Shown: positions 34,764 through 46,782, numbered from the stretch's first letter. The stretch: 64,000 nt of DNA from Porites lobata (GCA_942486035.1 CALNXK010000026.1:493501-557500); one strand, 5' to 3'. Numbers and translations are program-made. Notes: generated from the letters alone by a model not told the origin.

Positions 34764-36242
34764 CAGGAGCCCATCAAATGGAGCCTCCATCTCCATTAAT
34801 TTCTTGAGTCAACCCTTTCCCGAGTAGATTTATAAATAGAACGGCTTGTTTCCCGCGAAAAGCGTCATATTTCCGTGAGTCTCGTATGCCACCGTGAAAT
34901 TATTAAGTTGGATGAAGTCGAACTCAGAAGCCCGTCTTTCGACCGTTTTCCTTTTCTACTATACGTCCATTTTTACAGTTTTACAGCCGCTGGGATCTGG
35001 GATGAAATAAAAGTTAATGAATTACCCGACTGAGACTGAGCATGAAGCGATGGGACAACGGCAGCGAACTGAGGATCACGGAAAGGTTCTTTGCGAGTGT
35101 TTGTTTTTTTTTTTTTGCCGTCGTACATTCCACATTTAAGCATGCACCTTGAAAAGAGTCGACGATTAAGCGTTCTGTGGACGATTTGAAACTCTTCGAT
35201 GATCAGCGCCGAAAAAGTGCCAGGATCATTTGATTTTTGTTATCGCCGTGGAGTGGATTTGCAAAAGCGATGACCTAAGTAGCAACCAAGGAGGAATGCT
35301 TCAGAAAAATTGCAGTCTTCCTTTACAACTGAATTGTATCACCATGAGAGTTGCCTGATAAAACTGGTACTTGAAAATGTGGAACAGAAGACAACAGTTG
35401 CTCGACTGTGAAGCTAACTCAAAAGTAATTTGCTAACGGTGGAATTTGTGACATCGCGCTCCAGTCCAAAGACCCACTTATCTCAAGAAAAACAAAATGG
35501 ATTGTATCTGCGCCCAAAGAAATATGACTGACTAACAGAAGAATTCTCAGCAATTAATGTAGAAGTTTAGGCCAATTCTTTCCTTCGAATTCGCATCTGT
35601 AGATCACTGTTTTGCGAGAAAACAATGGCTGGGCTCGGCGTTACAAAACATAGCAGGGAATCATCACACTAACTGACGGACAAAACAACCACAGTATAGT
35701 ATTTATTCAGACAAACGCATTTCGGAGAAAAACTTGAAAAACTAGAAATTTGGTTAATATTGAGTCATTTAGCCGAAATAAGAACCTTAACGCTCAAAAA
35801 AATTGGCTAAAGAAAACGAATCCTGTCAGAACTACAGACTGCAGGTAGTAGTTAATCATTACGCATGTAACAGACCAGCTTCACGGCCTCTTATAAATTA
35901 ATGTGAGACAAGCAACCAAAATTAAGATTAACATATAGTCAGAGTTTAAAACTCTCCACAGTATAATCTACCCGCTAGAAAGAAAAGAAAGAAAATCTCT
36001 GAGGGATGAAAACGCTAATGTCACGTTTCACTAGCTTATGATTTTGTTTGGCCTGTCAGCACCGGATTTCCAGCTGTTTCATGAAGTACAATAGCAGTGT
36101 CATTTAGTCGTTGTGATTGGCTCTTCCCACCGTCGGCGCGCGAAATCTCCCCTGGGAACCGTTCTAATTATAAATCTACTCGGGAAAGGGTTGACTCCAA
36201 GGGCTTGTATGGGAGATGGAGGCTCCATTTGATGGGCTCCTG
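34764..36242. mobile_element. 1.48-kb non-autonomous DNA transposon with ~80-bp TIRs
   Basis: The ends are perfect inverted copies for 22 bp (CAGGAGCCCATCAAATGGAG continuing CC), and similarity extends to about 80 bp per arm, including AACCCTTTCCCGAGTAGATT and TATAAATAGAACGG. It is flanked by the direct repeat CCCTTAC at 34757-34763 and 36243-36249, a 7-bp target duplication. There is no transposase ORF inside, so it must be mobilised in trans. TIR start and duplication length leave a hAT- or P-like assignment open. Confidence 0.85.
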
Positions 36243-36855
36243 CCCTTACCCGTACCCAAACCTTTCCTCAAAATCCACTATCCTTCTGGACGCCTGCTAC
36301 GCACGCTAGGGGGTGGGGGTTATTTTACTTTGAGGGCTTATTCAGGTAAGTGTGAGATTAGCAGACAACCCCTCTCTCACAGGCTCTCATAGGGACTGTA
36401 AGAGGAAAGATCCTGAGAATGAGGTTACTTTAGGAGAGACTAGGGCCAGGCTTCCAGCACCGTCAAACGTCTGAGGAGTTTTTTTGTTTTATTTATTGGA
36501 ACCCAGGCAGGGTGACCTTTTTATCTTCTCTTGGTGAAACTTTATTTATCATTAAGTGGAAACATGGCTAAGAATGTATATAAGAATTATTTAATCCAAC
36601 TATCTTTTCATGTTCCCAAAATACTGCGAAGCTTCTTACCATTGAAATTGCTTTGTAAAATTATGTTGGCAAACGGACGCCGACAATAACACCAGTATTT
36701 GTGTGTATAAGCGGCTTTTAAATGCATCAGTCAATTAAAACTTCTCCCCCACACCTCGCCACCCAACCCCCGGGACTTAGCGAGGAATTTAACTTTGGTC
36801 TGGTGTTAAAACACCGCTAATTTCTACGCTCCCGGGACCAAGTATTTGGTTAAAA
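36243..36855. other. no gene seen
   Basis: Spacer with a G-rich piece near 36308 and no recognisable repeat or coding sequence; it leads into the GPCR fragment. Confidence 0.3.
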
Positions 36856-37112
36856 GCGGTAGGTGCTATAAACATGTATGCCTTAATCAGCCATTGTTGA
36901 CTTCGTAATTTCCTTGCAAGTTTTTAATGATCACATTTGCTTCGTGGACTTCTTCAGTTAATGTCTTCTTGATGTACGCTTTAACAGCTATACCCTTCAC
37001 CGTTTAAGTTTCGTTAACCTTTATCCCTTGGGCGAGGAAATGTTATGAACTCAAAGCGAAAATGACATGAAGCCGCCCGCAAAAAACTAGTAACATCAGT
37101 TTGGTTCTTTGA
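36856..37112 (+). pseudogene. class A GPCR pseudogene fragment (TM2-TM4)
   Basis: The DNA matches the intact receptors from the end of TM2 (GTAGGTGCTATAAACATG) through TM3 to the start of TM4 (AACATCAGTTTGGTTCTT). It has several indels and stops. The next receptor sequence, TM7 onward, is 5.4 kb downstream at 42500, with BTB-TLDc copy C between them in the same orientation. Confidence 0.75.
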
Positions 37113-37254
37113 AAGGCTTACCGAAATGGCTTGCATGTAAACAAAAGGAACAGTCGTGACCTTCCTGATGCTAGGATCTTTCCATCGTCTTGTAAACAGA
37201 AAGAATCAGTTATACTTGCATGTGTCCCTAGTCGTGATTATAATTCTGTATAAT

Positions 37255-38457
37255 ATGCGAGCCAGCGAGTCATGCGAGTCAACATGCGAGCCATGCGAGT
37301 CAACAAGCGAGCCATGCGAGTCAGCATAAAATAACTTTTTTTTTAACGTAAAGTACAAAAAAACTAGCCTCTGTAGCTAAGTAACCTATTTATTCCAAAG
37401 GCACGCCCTTTAAAATTCAGCTTCAGAAAAATTCGCCAACATACAAATTGAACGAGGTGAAACAATAACAAAGGTTTGAGAATTCGTTAAACAAAGGTGT
37501 AAAGTTCTTCCTCGGTCACGTTTAACGAGTCACTCCATATGTGGTAAGGCACGTGACCAGAACATAAAAAAAACAACCACTCTTTAAAACACAAACGTCT
37601 TGCATCTTTCACAATAAAACCAATGCCAATGGCTTAAGAATATCGCAATAAAAAATCTGACTTACTAACAAGTTTAACGTTCCTTCTCAAAATTCACATT
37701 TATCGAAAAAGCTATGACGTCATTGAGGGGTATTTTCATACATTTTCTTTAACAGGCTTTCTTGCTTTCGTCTGAACGCTAATTTCATGCTACAGATGTT
37801 AAAAAAAAGTTAAATTGCTTATGACTCGCCAAAAAAATGGATTCTCTTTCCTTTGAACTTTTGCGCTTTTTCATTTCTAAAGCGGGATTGGGGACTGGCA
37901 CTAGTTGCGCAAGTATAGTGTCCATTTAGTGTTGTCTTATGTTCAGTTTCACGGTTCCCACCATGTTAGCGGTTTAAGACACGTGAGAAATAATAACCAC
38001 GAAATAATGTCCCTAGCAACGACTCGTAAACTGTAGTTAAGTTTCACCCCCTTTAATACAGTGGCTCTAAATAGCTTTTTTAATTACTTTTTTTTGGGGG
38101 GGGGGGGGTCGAACGCAGACTGGGTTTATGCATGTTGACTTCGCTCTATCCAAAGTGTGTTTTACCGAATATATGCATTTGGACACTGAATTAGACTATG
38201 AACCGGTAACAAACGATATCTCAAGAAGTACAAGTGGTATTTAATCAAAGTATCTGTTCTTGCGTTAAATCTGGATCCAAATGCAATGTCATTTGAGATG
38301 GAGAAAAAGGAATAATAAATGAATTTCTTGGCATTTTTGTTATGCAGCACATACTAAGACAGGAACTAACATTTGTCTCGCATGGCTCACGCTCACATGA
38401 TGACTCGCATGACTGGCATGACTCGCTCGCTTGACTCGCATGACTCACTGGCTCGCA
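37255..38457. mobile_element. 1.2-kb insertion bounded by inverted GCGAGCCATGCGAGTC minisatellites
   Basis: The left edge (37255-37326) is an array of ATGCGAGTCA and GCGAGCC words; the right edge (38377-38457) is the same array in inverted orientation (GACTCGCATGAC, GGCTCGC). Copy A lacks the insertion and has about 60 bp of different DNA in its place (437-500). The second unit keeps the right array (52630-52718) but loses the left one at the duplication breakpoint. The interior has no long ORF and a homopolymer G run near 38097. Class unknown. Confidence 0.65.
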
Positions 38458-38662
38458 GTTTGTCAAGACCCTTGTATTTTCCGTTTTTGGACCAATTTAA
38501 AACATTTCCGATAACTAACAGGCTTGGCCACGTAATTTAATACGGCATTCAAGATTCAAGTAACAATCAGACCCCTACCTTTCATAAAACAGAGAAGTGT
38601 TCTCTGCCGCCAGAACTGATTCGAAGTTGATCGAGCTCTTTCCGAGGCAGGTCATTTCTAAA
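38458..38662 (+). promoter_or_regulatory. proximal 5' flank of copy C
   Basis: About 200 bases are nearly identical to the flanks of copies A and D, including ACTAACAGGCTTGG and ACCTTTCATAAAACAGAG. The promoter or 5' UTR is inferred to lie here because the upstream insertion separates it from older flank. Confidence 0.4.
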
Positions 38663-41218
38663 ATGAATGACAGAAGTCAGGAAGAAGAGGCATTGTCTCA
38701 GGCGCAAATCCTTGCTAACGTCGAAAGACAAATCAACGCAGCTACAGCTGCAATTAGTGAGGCTTGTAAACAACTGCAACAAGAAGCAGACAAGCTTCAT
38801 AACGAGCGGGAAACATTCGATCGAATGTCCAAGAAAATAGAAAGTACGCAGATTTCTGAGACGGTCAACCTCAACGTTGGTGGCCAGCATTTCACCACAA
38901 CTCGCCAAACGCTAACAAAGGACCCAAACTCGTACTTTGCTGCTATGTTTTCGGGGAGGTTTTCATTAAAGCGTTCTGAAGATGGTGCGATTCAGACGAT
39001 TGAAATCGATCGAGATGGAAAACACTTCCGTCATATACTTAACTACCTGCGTGATGGGAAGTTATCTTTACCAGAAGAAGCCACGTGCACAGATCTGGAG
39101 GAAATCGAGACAGAAGCCACTTATTACCAGATACAAGGAATTATCGACGAGTTAAGTAAACCCAGATCCGCGCAGAGTCAGAAGAGTTCGATCCAAGGAG
39201 CCACAGCGCTAGCCACCAGGTTATTTTCAGATTCTAAGATCCTGAGTCGAGAACTTGACATGATCTTGTCGGGTATGCTACCTTACAAAACTGGCGACTG
39301 GCGACTTCTGTACAGAGCTTCTCGAGACGGCTTCGAGGCAGAATCGTTCCACTTAAAATGCGACTACAAAGGTCCAACAGTAACGGTTGTGAAAAGTGGA
39401 AACTTCATATTTGGCGGATTTACTGAAGCAGCATGGAGGAGTCCGCGTAAGTAAAATTACGTTGTCTTCTTGAATAGTAAATAACTGTAATTGTTAGTCG
39501 AGGTCTAGCAGGATGGAGTTTTAAAGTGGCCTTATTAACTCTTACCGCGGTCCACTTCAGTGAACCAAGAATCGATTTCCTTTATAATCGAAGTTAAGGT
39601 CTCGGTAAAGGAAAACGAGGTGCCCACAGAAAAAAATTCTAGTCGCGCGAGTATTTTCGCTACAAAGGCAAGTTATATATCAAATTAAAGGTAAAGACTA
39701 AATTACCTTATTAAAGATTTTATTTCATCGAATTTTAAAAGGCGCTTATGTTTTTTGCTCTCGAACTCAGTCCCCCCCACAACTCAGAGGTATCGAGTTT
39801 ACTGCTGAAGCTCCAGCCCTTTCGCGTTGTTAAATATTCACTTCCTTTTTAATTATTGCGTCTGATTGACAGATAAAAGACCTAAAAAAGGGTGTGAGGA
39901 AATTTGCATATGTCTCGTATTAACGGAATTGTTACATTTCAAACTAAAAAGTCGAATCTCGAGCGCGATTTACGCAAAGAAACTGAGATAAAATGAGTTA
40001 CAAAGGGAAATCGGAAAATTCCTCACACCCGTTTTGAGTCTATATCATTATCCATCATATCTGAAAGTTTAAAAGCGATAGCTTAAAACCTGTTCCGACT
40101 GGAGGTCGGAGAAGTTTGATTTTTGCGTCTAAAATAGAGTGAGAGAAAATCCGCTCTAAAGATTTAGCGCGAGGTCCACGCTTGGCTGGTTAGCTCAGAA
40201 AAGGCTCATTTTAGGAGGGTTAAAAAGCACTTTCTGATTTTCTTTTTCTGCCAAAATAAAATTTAGGACCCACTCATGCCAAAAATAAAAAAAAAACGAA
40301 ATCGAAGAATGTACTAAAATTTTCATTTACCAAGACCTTAAGCCAAGCTGGCAATGAAAATTTAATGTTGATAAATAGCCACACACTTTTGGATACTTAT
40401 ACGTTATACGTGGGAATAACGCCGCACGAACTAGTGAAAAGTGATTTTTGTGAATTCATTCTTCACTCAGGCAGACATTCAGTTAGTAACGTTCTAAAGT
40501 CGTGTTTCAAGACCAAATTTATACGCGACATGACGAGAGGGTGGATTGAAGGTCAGTTTTAAATATAACTTGAGTCACATCAGCAGATCAGTACTCGTCT
40601 GAATTAGTGCACAGTCACCAGGTTTTTATAGAGGCCCTGTTTGGGGTTTTAGCGGGAGTAAGGTATAACCGGCCAAAATATTTTTAAGATAGATGTTTTT
40701 AAAAATAAATCCTAGGGATAGCCAAAAATGGTGGATTTAGGGATAACGGGAACTATAATCATTAAGATGATAAATACTTCAACCCCCCTTAATTGGGACC
40801 GGATAGTTTTGAATGAACGTTTATTAAACTTTGCTGCATGTATTCGGCCAAATATATAGTGACAACAGGGTCAGTTAAAAGTTTGTAAAAAATATTTAAT
40901 TTTCTCCTCAAGGTGTGCGTATGGAAGTTATTGAATCCAAACAGGCATTTCTATTCAGTTTGGTCAATCCATTTGGGACGGAGCCTGTTCGAATACCCGC
41001 AGACGAGAAGGAGAGCGGCTGTGTTATTGCCTGTAAAAAGTCGCTTGGGCCATCGTTTGGACAAGACTATTGGTCAGAAAAATACCTACACATTTCAAAT
41101 AATGCTCAGTCATCTAGATCAAGTTATAGTCGTCCCTGGAGGAAAACAAGGAGATTTGTTCTTCACGGGTACTAAAGATTTTACCGTCGATGATTACGAA
41201 GTGTTTGAATTTTACTAG
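38663..41218 (+). pseudogene. BTB/POZ (KCTD-type) plus TLDc protein, copy C, C-terminus frameshifted
   Basis: Exon 1 is 38663-39446 and is fully open: ATG (MNDRSQEEE), coiled coil, BTB domain from VNLNVGGQHF (residue 68), linker, and TLDc start (WRLLYRASRDGF at about 213-224), with donor GTAAGT. Exon 2 starts at 40913. A 20-bp deletion at about 41134, relative to copies A and D, shifts the frame after SSYSR. Reading then ends at 41175, giving 348 residues with a foreign tail (PWRKTRRFVLHGY). The correct ending, TKDFTVDDYEVFEFY, is still present in another frame up to 41218. The BTB domain and most of TLDc would survive, but the last conserved strands are lost, so reduced function or pseudogene status is likely. 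The intron carries the TTAA element. Confidence 0.8.
39598..40337. mobile_element. 740-bp TTAA-flanked insertion in copy C intron
   Basis: The element starts GGTCTCGGTAAAG and ends TTTACCAAGACC, with TTAA on both sides (39594-39597, 40338-40341). Copy A shows the empty site. A TTAA target duplication is characteristic of piggyBac and Kolobok-type transposons; with no ORF this is a non-autonomous member. Confidence 0.85.
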
Positions 41219-41707
41219 TGATAATATTCGAACTCTATCCACAAGCGTAGTGGGACTGGCTAAGGACGTCCGTGAGTGGAAAATTAATTCCACCTTTGTG
41301 AAAGAGGTAGATTTATAGACTGAATCCATAGAGTGAACTTCAGAACGTAGTATTAAATTTAATATTGTAAATGAAGAGAGAATTAGGTCCAAAGTTTGTG
41401 CAATGATAAATTATCCTTTTAATGAAAAACAAAAAAAGGCATTGACGGGGTGGATTTTGCCTTGTTTGTTGTAAGGTAGCTAAGTCCAATCTAAGCTTGA
41501 CAAAAAAAATTAATGCAATGAATCTACTAGGACGGTTTCTTACACCGGTCATTTTGTTTTCTAATTTTGTATTAATTATGAGGTTGCTATAGAAATATGT
41601 TGTTGCCGTTACAATAGACCAGGTTAGGCTTATTTTCCTTGTATATTTTGTGCCCATTGGATGTCATGTGACGGTACTCAAATAAAGGAGTATACACTTT
41701 CTTTCAA

Positions 41708-41713
41708 AATAAA
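41708..41713 (+). promoter_or_regulatory. candidate poly(A) signal, copy C
   Basis: AATAAA at the position equivalent to 2989 downstream of copy A. Confidence 0.35.
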
Positions 41714-41904
41714 GCTCATTAAAGTAGATGATTGAACCTAGGAGAATCATGTCATAAGAAAGTTGTATATGATCCTGCGGGTGAATGAAGTACTAAATAA
41801 GTCTGTTATTCTTGACAGTGACTGACGGTTCGGCAAACTGTGCGGAAATCATCTTTTGAGTCAATGGTTAAAGAGTTGCCTCCTTGATTTCCAAAAAGAC
41901 AAAG

Positions 41905-42263
41905 GACCCGGTGGTACTCAAAAAGTTTTATACCGGGAGGCTCCTCCCCGAGGTCCAACCTCGTACCCGCTTAGAACTGTCCATCCCTTTAAACTGCTAT
42001 AAATGCTCTGTCTAAATAAATCTCAAAAACAGGAACGTTTTCTCGACTTTCTCACAGTCATAAAACTGATGCATCTGTTACTCGTTTTGGGCCTTTTTAC
42101 CGAACCAAATGACAGATTTCCCTACACTTTCATATAGTTCAACAAGTGAAATCCCTTCCCTTTCATATAGCTGGGGCCTGAAAACGGTACCCCTTTAATT
42201 TTTGGGCGGGGTATTCCCGTATAGGTCATTTTAGGGAGTGTCCCCCCCCCCCCCCGGGACAAA
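41905..42263. mobile_element. MITE-like element, CCCGGGGGTACTC family, copy 2
   Basis: Counterpart of 3180-3525. The right end has a run of 14 C (near 42242) where the second unit has only six, suggesting homopolymer instability or base-calling error. Confidence 0.5.
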
Positions 42264-42499
42264 GGGTTTTAAAAATCTCCTCACTTGTTCTACATTGGAG
42301 AAACAAAATATAAGATCTATTCGACGCTTTCAAATTGAAAAGATTTGGACATAAACTTTGATATCCTCTTTGTTTTCGCCCCGCCTCCGCAATACTTATG
42401 TTATGGATCTGAACATCTGTTTACGTTTAGTAGATTCTAGTTGTGTTACGTAATATTTGGAAGTTTAGAGAAGACCGCACGAGTGTTTTATGCGTTTTT

Positions 42500-42775
42500 T
42501 TGCCAGAGTTCCGTCTTTCGGTCAGCAGAGACACTTTTGCAACTGAACTCTATAGTGAATCCACTTATTTACTGCCACGCAAACCGTTGCTTTAGAAACA
42601 TGTTCTCGAGATTTCATACGTCAGAAAACTTCCAACAGTGGTTCCCATGGTGCAATATGTCAGATCAACTCGTTTCTCAGTGGAGGGTACTCTAGAGCGA
42701 CCAAATGCACACAGTCGTCGCCTTTTTTCAAGATCAACGTCATGCGAATTAGTCAACGTTAAGATATTAAGTCTG
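42500..42775 (+). pseudogene. class A GPCR pseudogene fragment after copy C
   Basis: It retains the loop before TM7, TM7 itself with SIVNPLIYCHANRCF, and the start of the tail, then jumps directly to the 3' end of the GGCGGATCCAG MITE. Relative to 57000-57480 about 480 bp are deleted here. TM1-TM6 are absent. Confidence 0.75.
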
Positions 42776-43370
42776 GATCCGCCACTGTCAGTGACAAGTT
42801 CCACCAGATACAGTGAGCTCGCAGGTTCATATGGAATTCAATTTAAAATTTGAAAAGAAGTATTTCTTTCTTTTCTTTTTCTTTGTTTCGCGTTTTCATT
42901 TTGGTATGACAACGCTGTGTGACCTTGTGTGATTGCTTATATGTTGTGGTTTAATTTCATCCTTAATTCAAATTTTATTTTCAAAACTGCTTCACACTCT
43001 TTATCATACATCATTATACCCCCCAAAAAACTAAGGACAATATGACTTTAGCCAAGGATTAAGTAAAACCACAACATAAATTTTTGAGGGAATCCCATAT
43101 TTACACGTGATTTACCGTGCAAACACTTTGAAACACATTGGAAGCTAAGCACCAGCAATTTCTGAATTTAGTTAGACTTTTGACAAATATTAAAAAACAC
43201 GTAGGTTTTAATTCATTTCTTCTGTTCTTCCATTTTAGCTCGCATTGGTTTTAGATGGTGGTTTCTCAAAAAGTTCTCTTATGCGAAAGAAAAAACAATG
43301 GAAGAGAACTTCTCATTCATCTCGTAAATTAAGAGAAAAAACGCCGAGTTTAAGTTTCCTCTCTGATCTT
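42776..43370. other. spacer, duplicated at 57483-58068
   Basis: No gene is seen. The stretch is shared between the two units with scattered differences. Confidence 0.3.
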
Positions 43371-43464
43371 GGTAGCCTGCGAATACAGCTTTCTCTCCTC
43401 GCTCCTCACTGCTAGGGACGTCCCTCGAGGAGCGAGGAGAGAAAGCTCTATTCGCAGGTTATGA
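43371..43464. repeat. foldback repeat, CTCCTCGCTCCTC core
   Basis: GGTAGCCTGCGAATACAG with TCTCTCCTCGCTCCTC is mirrored by GAGCGAGGAGAGAAAGC and ATTCGCAGGTTATG. The second unit has a longer version (58069-58205) with extra GAGGAGC repeats. Confidence 0.7.
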
Positions 43465-44087
43465 CCTTGATGGCTGGTTTTGCACTATTGACATTCATTA
43501 CGTAATATTCAGCGTATGCAAATACTCCTTTTTTCTTCGAGTGTCTTATTAAACTTAAACGTATAAACAAACAGATTTCTTCAGGAACTGCTAATTGTTT
43601 CCGCACCAGAGCCTATCCTGCCGTAAATGAACCTTGAAATAACCTTTGAGCTTTTTTAGATTTATTTTAATGAACTCATTCGCCTTTCGGTGAACTTGTT
43701 TTTCATCAGTTGTACAGTGAAGTAAAGCAAATGAAGTCAAATTGAAGTTTAAGTTTCTTTTTTAAGTCTGGTGAATGTTATTTTTGGTGATGGAGAAGAC
43801 TACCCGAAACGCAAGTGCGAGCATTCTCCGGGGGGCCGTTGGGATCACAAACCCGAGTACATACTATGGGGGACGGGGGCATGTTCGCCCGGTAAACTTT
43901 GAGATTTGCTTCTCCTAAAGTGGGTACATATGTATCTAGAACATTGTCCTTTTAAGAGTATTTTACATATCTTTTAAAATCAGAACTTTGGTGTTCCTGT
44001 AATTTGTAATTTGTTTGCCAACGGAAAACTAAGGAATTCTTAAGAACTCTTGAAACATGTCCGTGCGTTCCAGATCGAATTGTAATT
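43465..44087. other. spacer, no gene seen
   Basis: Shared between the units. It includes a G-rich piece near 43835-43880 and no ORF of note. Confidence 0.3.
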
Positions 44088-44241
44088 GGACATTTTGGTT
44101 TTTATGGAGAGGGGAAAACCAGAGTACCCGGAGAAAAGGAAGAGAACTAACAACAAACTCAACCTACATATGGCATCGACGCCAGGATTTAAACCAGGGC
44201 CGCATTGGTCGGAGGCGAGTGCTCTGTGCCACCCCTTGTTC
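44088..44241 (-). mobile_element. tRNA-derived SINE, copy 1
   Basis: Read on the minus strand it has a pol III A-box-like TGGCACAGAGC and a degenerate B box (GGTTTAAATCC), then GGCGTCGATGCCATATG and a body ending GGTTTTCCCCTCTCC. I recognise it as an abundant coral SINE. It is shorter than the copy at 58811 because an internal piece is missing. Confidence 0.75.
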
Positions 44242-44682
44242 CTTAAAATCATGTTGATACTCTACAGGTTGGAAAGTCGTTCTTAAAGACCCCTTTAAAA
44301 AAGCATGGGGGGCAAAAGCCCCCAGCCCCACCTCCCTCAGCCGATTCCCTGCAAAAGAACGGAAAACTATAAAGATACTTCCTGGCTTTGCGAAAGAAAT
44401 GAGATTCAACATATGGTTCGTTTTTGTCCTCGATAAAACTGTTTTCCGCCTCTTGTTTTCGTTCTTTTTCCCACTCTGTGAAAACTAATCGTACCACCGC
44501 CTGCAAAAGTCAGTTTAGTTTAAAACAATATATAACTGATTGTTTACTTTGTTTACTCTTGATTAAAATTAGCACCCATTATATCGATGGCTATCAAGGA
44601 TAATTGGAATCGAGATTGATAAATCGTCTACCAACTCGAACAGTAACAGTCAGTTTATCAGGGAGTTCATACACAAGCAACG

Positions 44683-46155
44683 ATGAACTTTTCGTCCGAG
44701 AGCAGTTTAGCTTTTTCTTGCCCACAGTATCCCAGTTTTGTGTGGGACCTAACTGACAAAGTTTTCCCCTGGATAATGGTCGCAACCGTATCTATTGCTT
44801 CTCCCGCTGCAGTCATTTTGAACATTTTGGTTATCTCAGCAGTGCGATCAAGAAAGGAGCTGCAAAAAAATCCAAACATTTTGTTGTCGAGCATGGCTGT
44901 TGCGGATGTTTTGGTAGGTGCGATAAATATGCCTTTTTCAGCAACTGTTGACTTTGTTATTTCAAGGCAAGTTTTTAACGATCATATTTGCTTGGTAGAC
45001 TTGATTAATGTCTACTTGATGTACGCTTTTGCGGCGTGTAACCTATACCATTTGATCCTTATCGCTTGGGAGAGGGACCAGGCAATACGGAATTGTTATG
45101 AATACAAAGTGAAAATGACAAGAAGCCGCCTCCAGAAGCTCGCCATAACAGCTTGGTTTTTAGCCGCGTTAACACCAATTCCAAGCATTGCACTAAAATC
45201 CCCGGGCATTTACTACGATATAATTTGTGATATCGTTGGATTTCTCATGGTGATTCTAATCGCTTATTTTTACATCATGGTGTATCGTGAAACGCGCAAA
45301 CGTAAACGGATTACCAAAGTCACCGTTCTGGTGAAAAAAAAACTTGAAAACAGAGTTGCTATGACATGCGCATTGACTTCAGCAGCTGTGATTCTTTCCT
45401 TTGTTCCCGCGGTAACTGTTGGCTTGTTGGGAGATTTGTACCCACGTTTTCGCAAGAGTTCCGTCTTCCGGTCAGCAGAGACACTATTGCAAATGAACTC
45501 TATAGTGAATCCACTAATTTACTGCTACAGGAACCGTCGCTTTAGAAACATCATTCTCGAGATTTTGTGCATCAGAAAACCTCAAGAGACTAAGCCAACA
45601 GCCCTTCCCATGCAATATGTCAGATCAAAGGATCTTTCTTCCATGGGAGGTACTCAAAAACAACCAAATGCGTACAGCCGTCGCCTTTTGTCAAGATCAG
45701 AGTCATGCGAATTAGCCAACGTGACAGTATTAAGTGGTGCTTAGAAGAAAAGATCTGTATCAGCTCCGTCACTAATCAGATCACACAGCAACTCTTTTGA
45801 GAGTCCCGGGCCGCAGAACAACCCCTCGTCCATTTTAACAGTTGTCCCCACAGTCCACCCACAAAGGCTTGAAGGATATTTCTCAATATTTCGTTTATCC
45901 TCGCCCAAAAACTCAAAGAAAAGTTGGGATGCTAAACGTAATTCTTTTAACGTGTCTGATCCTCCAGAGGATTTGAAGAAGGAGCAATTCTCGTCCAATA
46001 ACACGAAACTGAATAAGCGTATGACAAAATCTGCCACATTTATTAGTGGCGCAGAGGGTTTATGTGCAGTTCCGTCACGTTCTCGTAAAGGCCCCTTGAA
46101 AAGAAGTTTGTCGGCCCCGTCGTTTGGTGAGTCTGATCAGAAGTTCTTGCAATAA
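44683..46155 (+). CDS. class A GPCR, G2, tail truncated by a premature stop
   Basis: ATG at 44683 (MNFSSESSLAFSC) opens a single-exon receptor. Seven membrane segments are intact; TM2 has AVADVLVGA. The TM3 end reads WERDQAIRN, so ERY is changed to ERD. TM6 has LSFVP in place of CWxP. TM7 has NSIVNPLIYCYRN. Reading stops at a TAG (45742-45744) after 353 residues, where G4 has an ATG codon. The same frame then continues open to 46155 with the usual tail (KKRSVSAPSLIRSHSNSF to SLSAPSFGESDQKFLQ). This is a clean nonsense change in the cytoplasmic tail, so the receptor core could still be made. The tail normally controls kinase and arrestin contact in this class, which is general knowledge and not shown here. 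Confidence 0.82.
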
Positions 46156-46782
46156 TACACTGCCGTAGCCAGATCCCACCGTAGTCGACCAGGACAGTTT
46201 CCACCTTAAAAAGTCGTGAAAAGTGTTCGGCAGAATTTTCATGTCATTAGAAAACATTAAAACTTATCATCGTCCTCGGTGAACACACTTGATTTGACAT
46301 TCGTATGGTTCTGGATTTACGAGTGCTAGCCTTGCAATTGCAATTTTAAAACAAGTTGTAGCCTGTTCCAAGCTCGAAGATAGCGAGGAAATCAGATCGA
46401 GAAAAGTTGCGCGAAAACCGCGTGGGGGAGACGGAGTAGCGGAGCCTGTAAGAATTGTTTTCAATACCTCATTCCGATGAACCAGCTCTTGGTATACCCT
46501 ATGATTGGTCAACAATTGTCACAGTTTACTTCAACAGTGATGTCAATCATTTGGTTTCGCGCGTACAGAGTCTAACAAACATGTCGAACATGTGAATCGA
46601 AACCCTCCTGTACCACGCACCTTTTGACGTTTTCATATTTGACATTTTGACAGGAGAAATGGCTTTTCAGTGAGTGGGCGGGGTAGTGAGCGGATTGAGG
46701 TATTTTAAAAGATGCTTAAATGCTCTCCGCTTATCTTTTTTGCCTGCTTTTGCTCGTTAGTTATTTTACTGCTCACTCGACG
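46156..46782. other. 3' flank of G2
   Basis: No gene is seen. Parts match the 3' flank of G3 (51303-51640). Two blocks of it, about 170 and 200 bp, are deleted in the G4 copy. Confidence 0.4.

Noticed and set aside
40184..40200. TGGCTGGTTAGCTCAG resembles a tRNA A box
   Set aside because: No B box or cloverleaf follows at a suitable distance, and the site lies inside the TTAA-flanked element.
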